This document shows, one piece after another, positions 33,942-40,835 of a stretch of DNA of 64,000 nucleotides. The position numbers and the translations under genes were made by a program. A model generated the notes under the pieces. The model saw only the letters and a program-made list of their open reading frames with translations. It ran no database searches and had not been told where the DNA came from. Location: contig JAHDEJ010000001.1 of the NCBI GenBank assembly GCA_020628865.1, forward strand, positions 64,367-128,366. Direction: 5' to 3'. The number at the start of each line of letters is the position of its first letter. Position 1 is the stretch's first letter. The stretch comes from Acidimicrobiales bacterium. GTDB taxonomy: Bacteria; Actinomycetota; Acidimicrobiia; Acidimicrobiales; SHLQ01.

Positions 33942-36251
33942 TTACTCGTACTTCATGTAGTGCTGGCGAAGGATCTCGGCGAACTGGGTTGGCTCTTCCG
34001 GCGACGCCGCCCCCGGAATCCAGGTCACCTCGTGCAGCGTCCCTCGATAGGCGAACGGACCCCGCCGCTCGTGGAGGTCCCAGCAGACGGGTGAGCGCCG
34101 GTCGATCCCGACATCGATGCCCTGGAACGGCGCCATCGCCATGAGCACCGGCAGGTCGTCGGCCCGAGCCACCTCGGTTCCATCCACAGAGATCCACACG
34201 TTGCATCGGGAGCCGGCCAACGCCTCCACGTCGAGATCGAATTCGTGGGTACCGGCGGCCACGTCGCCAGCATCGAGCATCGTCATGTCGCCGTAGCCGT
34301 TCCATGCCGCCTGAAGCCGACCGTCCTCGATCCACATCGAGTAGCCGCCGCCCTGGTCGCCGTGGGCGAAGAGCACACCCTCGTCGCCGGCGCGCCAATC
34401 GAGCCGGGCCCGAACCGTGAACGACTTGTACTGGACGATCTTGTAACTCCGGTAACGCTCGAGCGACGGGGTTCCCGGACGCAACGTGATCGCCCGTTCG
34501 AGCGGGAGCTCGGTGTCCGGCCTCGTCGTCTCTTTCAGCATCGAGCGTTCGTCGAGCGGGAACACCTGGTTCGCCCAGGCGGCTTCTTCCCACGCGGCGA
34601 CGAGCTCGATGAGACGCTCGGGGTGCAGGTCGGCCACGTCGTTGACCTGCGTGGGATCGGCTGTCAGATCGTGGAGTTCCCACGGCTCGTCGGTGAACTG
34701 CGTTCGGGTGGGGTGGCACGTGGTCGCAGCCCAACCGTCCCGGTAGAAGCTCCGATGTCCCCACGACTCGTAGTACTGCTCGGCGTGGGTGGACGGCGCT
34801 GCCGGATCGTGGAGGGCGGCGGCGAAACTCGCCCCCACCCGCTCCGGCCCGAGCTGGCCATTGCGAGACTCGGGAATTCGGGCGCCGGCGAGCTCGGTCA
34901 ACGTGGCGAGCACGTCGGTCACGTGCTGGTACGACGTGCGAATCCCGGGTTCCAGATCGCCGTTCGGCCAGGACAGGACCATGGGCACCTGATGGCCACC
35001 CTGGTGCGTGTTGACCTTGTAGAGCCGGAACGGCGTGTTCGATGCCATCGCCCAACCCATGGGGTAGTGCGGCATCGTTCGAGGCCCGCCCATCTCATCG
35101 ATCAGTGCGAGGTCGGCCTGGTGCATCTCTTCGTCGACGTTGCGGGCGGCGCCGAGGATCGTGCGAAAGTACGCAGCCGTTCCTGCGGTCTGCCCCTCCC
35201 GGGAGGCGCCGTTGTCTGACGTGAACAGGACGATGGTGTTGTCCCACTCCCCCATCTCCTCGAGGTGCGCCTGGAGCCGGGCGAGGTTCTGGTCGATGTT
35301 GTCGACCATCGCTGCATAGACCTCTTTGTACCGGGCGAAGAGGCGTTGCTCGTCGGCGTCGAGGTCGGCCCACGCCGCCACCTCGTGCTCCCGCTCGGTC
35401 GGACGCTCCGGCAGTTCCGCATGCTCGGGAACGAGACCCATCTGCTTCTGCCGTTCGAACCGGGCCGCCCGAACCTCATCCCAACCACCGTCGAACACGC
35501 CCTCGTACGCGGCCACGTCGTCGGCCTTCGCATGCAGGGGCGCGTGCACGGCGCAGTGGGCGAAATACATGAAGAACGGCTTCGTCGGATGAGACGCCCG
35601 CAGTCGGGTGACCATGTCGATCGCCTGGTCGGTCAGGTCGTCCGACAAGTAGTAGCCGTCGGGGAAGTCGTCGGGAACGAGGACCCGGTTGTCCTCATAG
35701 AGCTGGTGGGGATGGTGCAGGTTGGTGAAGCCGTCGAGAATTCCGTAGAAGCGGTCGAAACCGCGCTGCAGGGGCCACGAGTGTCGGCTGCCTGCATCCG
35801 ACGCGTCACTGTCCTTGCAAAGATGCCACTTGCCGATGCAGAACGTGGCCCAGCCGGAGCTGCGGAACGCGTCAGCGATCGTGACTGCGTCGTCGCGGAG
35901 TTCCATCGCGTAGCCGGGATAGCCGGGGTCGGAGTGCGCCACGAAACCGACGCCGGCCATGTGAGCGTTCAGGCCGGTGAGCAGCGAGGCGCGGGTCGGC
36001 GAGCACATCGGGTTGACGTGGAAGTTGGCGAAGCGAACGCCCTTCTCCGCCATCGCATCGATGGTCGGCGTGCGGATCTCGCTGCCGAAACAGCCGAGGT
36101 CCGAGAACCCGAGGTCGTCGACGAGCATGACGATCACATTGGGAGCGTCCGGCCTTGGTGCCGGCCGCTCCGGCCAACTGGGCGTGGACGTGGAGAAGAT
36201 CCGACCGACCTCACCTTCGAAACCGTCGTAGGCGGCCGGACGATCCGTCAT
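33942..36251 (-). CDS. arylsulfatase-type sulfatase with C-terminal extension
   Basis: A 769-residue type I sulfatase. NVIVMLVDDLGFSDLGCFG near residue 38 holds the metal Asp pair; the formylglycine motif CSPTRASLLTG is near residue 83; GKWHLCKD and FTSDNGAS supply later ligands. The family core ends near residue 540; a further 220 residues (from RSYKIVQYKSFTVRA) resemble a beta-sandwich that often accompanies large arylsulfatases. No signal peptide, so probably cytoplasmic. Different subfamily from the sulfatase at 23699. It lies 16 bp after the MaoC gene and may be transcribed with the pair under operator copy 7. Confidence 0.9.
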   Translation of the reverse strand: MTDRPAAYDGFEGEVGRIFSTSTPSWPERPAPRPDAPNVIVMLVDDLGFSDLGCFGSEIRTPTIDAMAEKGVRFANFHVNPMCSPTRASLLTGLNAHMAGVGFVAHSDPGYPGYAMELRDDAVTIADAFRSSGWATFCIGKWHLCKDSDASDAGSRHSWPLQRGFDRFYGILDGFTNLHHPHQLYEDNRVLVPDDFPDGYYLSDDLTDQAIDMVTRLRASHPTKPFFMYFAHCAVHAPLHAKADDVAAYEGVFDGGWDEVRAARFERQKQMGLVPEHAELPERPTEREHEVAAWADLDADEQRLFARYKEVYAAMVDNIDQNLARLQAHLEEMGEWDNTIVLFTSDNGASREGQTAGTAAYFRTILGAARNVDEEMHQADLALIDEMGGPRTMPHYPMGWAMASNTPFRLYKVNTHQGGHQVPMVLSWPNGDLEPGIRTSYQHVTDVLATLTELAGARIPESRNGQLGPERVGASFAAALHDPAAPSTHAEQYYESWGHRSFYRDGWAATTCHPTRTQFTDEPWELHDLTADPTQVNDVADLHPERLIELVAAWEEAAWANQVFPLDERSMLKETTRPDTELPLERAITLRPGTPSLERYRSYKIVQYKSFTVRARLDWRAGDEGVLFAHGDQGGGYSMWIEDGRLQAAWNGYGDMTMLDAGDVAAGTHEFDLDVEALAGSRCNVWISVDGTEVARADDLPVLMAMAPFQGIDVGIDRRSPVCWDLHERRGPFAYRGTLHEVTWIPGAASPEEPTQFAEILRQHYMKYE

Positions 36252-36267
36252 GTCGCGACCTTCCCGA

Positions 36268-36690
36268 TCAGCTGTCGAGCCGGACCGTTGCTGCGCCGGT
36301 CAATACCGGCGTGCCGTCCTCGCCGACGGTGACGAGCGCCAGGTCGGCAAGGTGCTCCCCGTCTTCCTCTCGCACCGCCTCGACCGTGCAGGTCGTGGAC
36401 AGCGCCGCCCCCGGCCACACCTGCCCCGTGAATCGGGACGAGAAGTCGATGATCCGGTCGACGCCGAACCAGTCGGTCACGATTCGCCCGGTCGCCCCCA
36501 TCGTGAGCATGCCGTGGGCGAAGACGCTGGGAAACCCGGCGACCTCGGTCGTGTACTTCTCGTCGGTGTGGATCGGGTTGTAGTCGCCTGATGCCCCGGC
36601 GTACATCACGATCTGCGTGCGGGACAGATCCTCGAAGAGCACCATGTCCCGGCTGTCGCCGACGTTCACGTCCTGTGCGGAGATTCCCAC
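36268..36690 (-). CDS. MaoC-like dehydratase, second half of a pair
   Basis: A 140-residue hot-dog protein with the hydratase-2 motif MYAGASGDYNPIHTDEKY near residue 30 and VFAHGMLTMG near 57. It lies 3 bp after the 161-residue MaoC N-type gene. Such small pairs form heterodimers (HadAB- and ChsH1-ChsH2-like) in which this subunit carries the catalytic Asp and His. It should hydrate an enoyl-CoA with a bulky acyl group. Controlled with its partner by operator copy 7. Confidence 0.88.
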   Translation of the reverse strand: MGISAQDVNVGDSRDMVLFEDLSRTQIVMYAGASGDYNPIHTDEKYTTEVAGFPSVFAHGMLTMGATGRIVTDWFGVDRIIDFSSRFTGQVWPGAALSTTCTVEAVREEDGEHLADLALVTVGEDGTPVLTGAATVRLDS

Positions 36691-36693
36691 GGG

Positions 36694-37179
36694 TCAGCCC
36701 TCCTTCGCCGGCGGCGTGCCGGTCCACACACCAACCATCGTGACGGTGACGACAGGTTCGCCGTTCTCGTCGGCGTAGTCGATGCAGAACTCCCGGAACG
36801 TCAGCGTGGTGCCGCTTCGGGACTCCTTCGTCCACTCGGAACCGTCCCGCTGCGTACCGGAGAGCACGTCACCAACCCGGACCGGCCGGTGGTAGTGGAA
36901 CTTCTGCTCGGCGTGCAGCATCCCGGCACTCGTGCCGGCTTCTCGAGCGAACCCGGCCGTCTTGCCGGAACCGAACCACGGCTCCCCCGACCTCGGCATG
37001 AGCGGGTTGCCGGGGTCGAACTGCGACGCCGCCATCGGAAACGTAGGCGGTGCGACCATGCCACCGACCGCCTGCGCCTCCGGGCTGTCGGGGTCATGGA
37101 ACGCCGGGTTCTGGTCGCCCAGCGCCCGGGCGAACATCATCACGTGTGATGCCTCGATCGGGAATCGTTCGGCCGTCAT
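36694..37179 (-). CDS. MaoC-like (FAS1-type) dehydratase, first half of a pair
   Basis: A 161-residue hot-dog protein of the MaoC N-terminal type: IEASHVMMFARALGDQNPAFHD at about residues 8-29 and APPTFPMAASQF at about 43. It lacks the full catalytic motif and is probably the non-catalytic, substrate-shaping subunit of a heterodimer with the next gene. Paralogous pair at 62033-62862. The start is 38 bp from operator copy 7, which suggests steroid or side-chain CoA esters as substrates. Confidence 0.86.
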   Translation of the reverse strand: MTAERFPIEASHVMMFARALGDQNPAFHDPDSPEAQAVGGMVAPPTFPMAASQFDPGNPLMPRSGEPWFGSGKTAGFAREAGTSAGMLHAEQKFHYHRPVRVGDVLSGTQRDGSEWTKESRSGTTLTFREFCIDYADENGEPVVTVTMVGVWTGTPPAKEG

Positions 37180-37216
37180 CTGACTCCTCGTGTCGTCCGT
37201 GCGCCGCCCAACGTAA

Positions 37217-37237
37217 CATCTGACGCAGCGTCAGATC
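37217..37237. promoter_or_regulatory. operator palindrome, copy 7
   Basis: Arms CATCTGA and TCAGATC around CGCAGCG, with 8-bp inner symmetry (ATCTGACG / CGTCAGAT). It is in the 74-bp gap upstream of the MaoC pair and after the end of the frameshifted lipoprotein gene. Confidence 0.75.
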
Positions 37238-37253
37238 CCGTTGAGGTACGGAG

Positions 37254-37750
37254 TCAGGAGTCGCCGCAGTCGGACAAGATCTCGAGGAGCCGCGTCGCCG
37301 AACTCGAACGTTCGTCTTCGACTCGACGGCCATCGATCACCACAGCGAACTCCGCAACGTCGAACGACTCGGCGACGCCACCGGGAACATCCACGAGCAC
37401 TGCGAGCGGGACGTTGGCCGGGCCCTCGATGTCGAGACCAGGTCCATAGCGAACATCGATGGGGCCGAGTTCGTCGTGCGCAGCGTGTAGACATCCCCCG
37501 GATTGAGGTTCGAGACGCCTGCGCCGACCTGCACCGCCGAGACCGGCTCGTCCACGAACGAGATGATCACCTCGTCGAGCGTCTCGCCATCGAGGAGCTC
37601 GACTTCACCTGGGCTGAACAGAACGACCTGGTCAAGTGTCGAGCTCGGCACGCACGCGGAGATGACCAGCCCACCCCGAAGCTCAGGGCCAGCGCACGCA
37701 ACGACCACGAGCGCCGCGGCGACCACGATCGGGAAGAGAAGACACCTCAT
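37254..37750 (-). pseudogene. small lipoprotein gene with a frameshift
   Basis: The start MRCLLFPIVVAAALVVVACAG has a lipobox near Cys19, and the frame reads sensibly to NPGDVYTLRT near residue 85. From there the original frame turns into Ser/Arg-rich nonsense, while the frame one base back reads DELGPIDVRYGPG, VPLAVLVDVPGG, DVAEFAVVIDGR and ends at a TGA at 37254. The total of 497 bp is one base short of a whole number of codons, so a single-base deletion near 37463-37495 fits. It may be a real mutation or a sequence error. Function unknown; no slippery heptamer for programmed frameshifting is visible. Confidence 0.7.
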
Positions 37751-37858
37751 GTCGACAACGGTACGGCGGACGATCCAAGGACTCTATGCACCGGTGCACA
37801 AGCCGGCGGTTCCGCGGAACCGCCGGCGTTGCACGCCCGAAACTTCCCGCCGCTGGCC

Positions 37859-39997
37859 TCAGTCGCAGCGATCCCAGCCCGACTGTTCGGCGTCCAACGC
37901 CGAAGCCACTGCGGGATCGGTGACGGTCAGGCAGTTGTTTCCGCCGTCACCATCGACCCAACGGAAGTTGATGTCGTTTGCCAAGCCGTGTGCGGCCGCC
38001 TGCGTGATGTCTCCCTCGATCGCATTGCCGGCGAGGTCGAACACGAGGATTTCCTCGCCGGTGAACTCGGGGAGCGGACCGACGAGCTCGTTGTCGGCGA
38101 GGTCGATCTCGAAGTTGCTGAAGCCATCCCGCAGGTTGGTTCCGGCAAGCGCACCCCAGCTGGCGGGAATCGTTCCGGTGAGCTCGTTCCCGGACAGATC
38201 GAGCCGACCGAACTCGCCGCTCAGCGAACCGAAGGAGGCGGGCAGTTCTCCGGAGAGCTGGTTCTTCCGAAGATCGAGCGAGCGCAGCGTCGGGATGTCG
38301 GCGAGCGCCGCCGGGATCTCACCGGTCAGTCCGTTGCCGCGGAGATCGATGCTGACGAGGCTGGACGACGCACCCAATCCGGACGGGATCACGCCGCTGA
38401 GGTCGGCGTTGCCGACGTTCAGGCTGGTGAGCTTCCGGGCCTGACCGAAGTCCGGCAGTTGGCCGGAAACGTCCGTGTCCGCGAGGTTGAGGCTTCGCAG
38501 CGACGAGGTGGCGTAGCCATCGGGGATCGCACCGGAGACGCCGGTGTTCGACAGGTCCAGCACCTGAAGACCGTTGAGCTCGGGCAGCGAGCCGGTCACG
38601 TCGGCGCCGCTCACCCGGAGCTCGCGGAGCGTGTCGACGATGAGACCCTGCGGGATCGTGGTCGCGTCGAGTGCCGTGACGGTGAGGCGCTTGATGCCGT
38701 CGATCGTGCCGAGCTCGACCGGGATCGGCCCGTTCAGATCGGCGACGACGACGTTCTTGGCGCTCAGCGTCTCCAGGTTGTCGGCGGGCACGGAACCTTC
38801 GAAGCGGAGGTCATTCACCCGACCGAGCGCAGACATGTCCGGCAGGCCGACGGAGCCGCCGATGGTCAGCTCGTACAGATCGAGCCCGACGATCGAAGCC
38901 GGGAGCGTGCCACTGGCGTTGCGAAGCGCAAGGCTGCGCACGCCAGTGAGGTCACCGACGGCTGCCGGCACGGCGCCGCCATCGAGGTCGAGTTCCAGGG
39001 CCGTCACGTGCCGGTCGTTGCAGCGAAGCCGCACGTCGCACGGGTTGGCGAGGTCGGGGAACACACCGGCTGCGATGAGGTCGCTGAGTGCGTCACAGTC
39101 GGCGGCATCGAGAGCCACCGAACGGGGCTGATCGGCGATCACGCAGGCGGCAACCGGCTCCCCGTCGACGGTGGGGAGACATGGCGTGTCACCGGTGTCC
39201 CGTCGAATGAAGTACAGGGGGCCGACGGGGACATCGAGGACGTTGTCACGACCGGTGCGGTAGAACTCGTCCTCGAACGCCGCCAGGTTGACCCGGCGAA
39301 CCTGATGACTGCCCTCACCATCGTCCGACCAAACGAGCCGCATCTGGGTCGTGAGGCGAGGCAGGAGGGAACAGCTGAAATCGGGGTCGGCGTCCACGTC
39401 GAGCAGCTGTTCACAGGCGACGTCCTGTCCGCCCGATCGCACGATGTAGGACTCGCCGGCGGCGACCGTTGCCGAGTTGCCCTCGACGGTCGTCACCCAC
39501 TTGGAGGCGTCAACCGTGCCTCGGCGGACTGCCGTTCGCGAACCGCCGAAGTCCTCCCAAGACAGGTACGCCTCGTCCCCGCCGATCTCGACCTGAATGC
39601 ACTCGGCGATGGCCGGTGGCGGGGGTGGTGGCGCCACGCCTTCCTCGCACGGAACGTCGCGGACGCCGGCGTCGAGGCGGTACCGGATGAAGTAGTCCGC
39701 GTCCTGGCCGAAGGCGAACGCCTCCAGTTCAGCGGTGGTCATCGTCGTGGTCAGACGCCACTTGGTGTCGCCACCGTCCAGAGCCTGCCGAACGTTGACC
39801 GAGGGTGACTCCTCGCTCGCCGTCCACTCCAGGAAGATGTCGTCGCCCACCGACGTGGCCGAGCACCCGAGATCGAGCTCGGCTGCGATCGCCGGGGCGG
39901 GTGCACTGGACGTGATCGCAATGACGCCGGCCACGACAAGCAAGGCCGCGCCGAGCGCCGACAGAAAACGACGTTGGGTGAATTTATGAAGACGCAT
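37859..39997 (-). CDS. secreted leucine-rich-repeat protein (plant-type LRR)
   Basis: A 712-residue exported protein. A long signal peptide ends near residue 39 (SSAPAPAIAA). The N-terminal half (40-300) holds three or four cysteine-bearing beta domains separated by a PPPPPP hinge. Residues about 320-680 are leucine-rich repeats of about 23 residues in the plant receptor style, with turns such as LTGEIPAALADIP, LDLRKNQLSGELP and LDLSGNELTGTIP. A cysteine-capped tail ends the protein. There is no sortase motif or membrane anchor, so it is released or loosely held. Probable adhesion or ligand-binding role; the organisation is close to a eukaryotic-type ectodomain. Confidence 0.88.
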   Translation of the reverse strand: MRLHKFTQRRFLSALGAALLVVAGVIAITSSAPAPAIAAELDLGCSATSVGDDIFLEWTASEESPSVNVRQALDGGDTKWRLTTTMTTAELEAFAFGQDADYFIRYRLDAGVRDVPCEEGVAPPPPPPAIAECIQVEIGGDEAYLSWEDFGGSRTAVRRGTVDASKWVTTVEGNSATVAAGESYIVRSGGQDVACEQLLDVDADPDFSCSLLPRLTTQMRLVWSDDGEGSHQVRRVNLAAFEDEFYRTGRDNVLDVPVGPLYFIRRDTGDTPCLPTVDGEPVAACVIADQPRSVALDAADCDALSDLIAAGVFPDLANPCDVRLRCNDRHVTALELDLDGGAVPAAVGDLTGVRSLALRNASGTLPASIVGLDLYELTIGGSVGLPDMSALGRVNDLRFEGSVPADNLETLSAKNVVVADLNGPIPVELGTIDGIKRLTVTALDATTIPQGLIVDTLRELRVSGADVTGSLPELNGLQVLDLSNTGVSGAIPDGYATSSLRSLNLADTDVSGQLPDFGQARKLTSLNVGNADLSGVIPSGLGASSSLVSIDLRGNGLTGEIPAALADIPTLRSLDLRKNQLSGELPASFGSLSGEFGRLDLSGNELTGTIPASWGALAGTNLRDGFSNFEIDLADNELVGPLPEFTGEEILVFDLAGNAIEGDITQAAAHGLANDINFRWVDGDGGNNCLTVTDPAVASALDAEQSGWDRCD

Positions 39998-40297
39998 GAC
40001 GAGACTGGGACCTCAGGGTGGGCGAATGAGGCGATGATGTCACGCTCTGAAGCGTTCTCAAAGGAAACCCCGTGAATTGAACCAAATTGCAGGTCTGGCG
40101 CGCTGAATCGGGTCCATACGGACCAGATCAGAATCTGTGAACACGACCAGCACGTGGTGCTGGTCAGACACGTTCGATGATGACAGGGAGTCGTGCCACT
40201 CGAGCCGGTTCCTCGGAACGTCTACCGTTGAGCGGACCGACGTCCGCAGAGAGCCGGCCATGCCCCGTTCGTTTCACCATCCAATTCGGGGCCGCAA
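39998..40297. promoter_or_regulatory. 300-bp divergent gap with a perfect palindrome at 40145-40165
   Basis: The gap separates the LRR gene (minus) from a small membrane protein gene (plus). It holds the inverted repeat GACCAGCAC-GTG-GTGCTGGTC (40145-40165) and a smaller hairpin GGTCC-ATAC-GGACC (40111-40124). The first could be an operator for either gene. The region is less GC-rich than its surroundings. No gene seen in it. Confidence 0.5.
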
Positions 40298-40702
40298 GTG
40301 AGCGGCCTTCCTTCGCCGCCTCCTGCTGAGGACGCACCCGGTCCGCCGCTCTCTGTCGTCGATCGCTCGGTCCGCTCTGCAGCCACGGTGATGGTGCTCG
40401 CAATGGCTTCAGCGATGGCGGCCGTCATCTGGCCGTCGGAGGAATGGGCGGTCGGCCCGGGCGGAGCTGCAGTGTTGGGCATCATGTGGTGCGGACTGCC
40501 GCTGCTCTTCGCTGCCCAGTTCGAGCTGAAGTGGTTGGCCCTGGGCCTGGCCACGGCCCTTGCGTGCGCAGGGAGCGTTTGGTGCTGGCTCCAGTTTCGC
40601 GACAACAGTTCCTCGACCGCAGTCTTCGTCTACTTTTACGGACCCCTCATCGGTACGCCGACCGCGACGCTCTTCTACTTCGTTCCATGGTTTCGCCGGT
40701 GA
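40298..40702 (+). CDS. small integral membrane protein
   Basis: A 134-residue protein with a proline-rich cytoplasmic N-terminus and four predicted membrane helices (AATVMVLAMASAMAAVIW, GAAVLGIMWCGLPLLFAA, WLALGLATALACAGSVWCW and VFVYFYGPLIGTPTATLFYF). No family recognised. The start is a GTG without a clear ribosome site. It ends in a convergent junction that holds copy B of the two-hairpin element. Confidence 0.62.
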   Translation: MSGLPSPPPAEDAPGPPLSVVDRSVRSAATVMVLAMASAMAAVIWPSEEWAVGPGGAAVLGIMWCGLPLLFAAQFELKWLALGLATALACAGSVWCWLQFRDNSSSTAVFVYFYGPLIGTPTATLFYFVPWFRR

Positions 40703-40720
40703 CCCCTACCGCCCAACGGT

Positions 40721-40827
40721 TTCTGTGAAGCGGTATGCGTCGCTGCGGCATCCAGCGCTGCAGAGATCTCGACGGTGATGATCTGTGAAGCAGGAGGTGC
40801 CAACCTGACACCCAACGCTGCACAGAA
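40721..40827. repeat. 107-bp two-hairpin element, copy B (diverged)
   Basis: Two 47-bp units (40721-40767 and 40781-40827) separated by 13 bp, exactly the geometry of the element at 15739-15845. Unit ends TCTGTGAAGC ... GCTGCACAGA are imperfectly complementary and related to TCTGTGCAGC. Like copy A it fills a convergent gap, here between the small membrane protein and the molybdenum hydroxylase gene. Confidence 0.75.
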
Positions 40828-40835
40828 CGGGCGGG

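Noticed and set aside
32239-35055. 938-codon minus-strand open frame across the end of the transporter and the sulfatase
   Set aside because: It crosses two genes of clear identity in other frames and has Arg/Gly/Asp-rich shadow composition.
37463-37495. Programmed -1 frameshift in the lipoprotein gene
   Set aside because: No slippery heptamer or downstream structure is evident; a single-base deletion or sequence error is simpler.
37241-39808. 855-codon plus-strand open frame opposite the LRR gene
   Set aside because: It has no family signature and is the complement of a clear secreted LRR protein; high GC makes such antisense frames common.
40058-40261. 67-codon minus-strand open frame upstream of the LRR gene
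   Set aside because: No ribosome site, no family pattern, and it lies over the palindromes of a likely regulatory gap.
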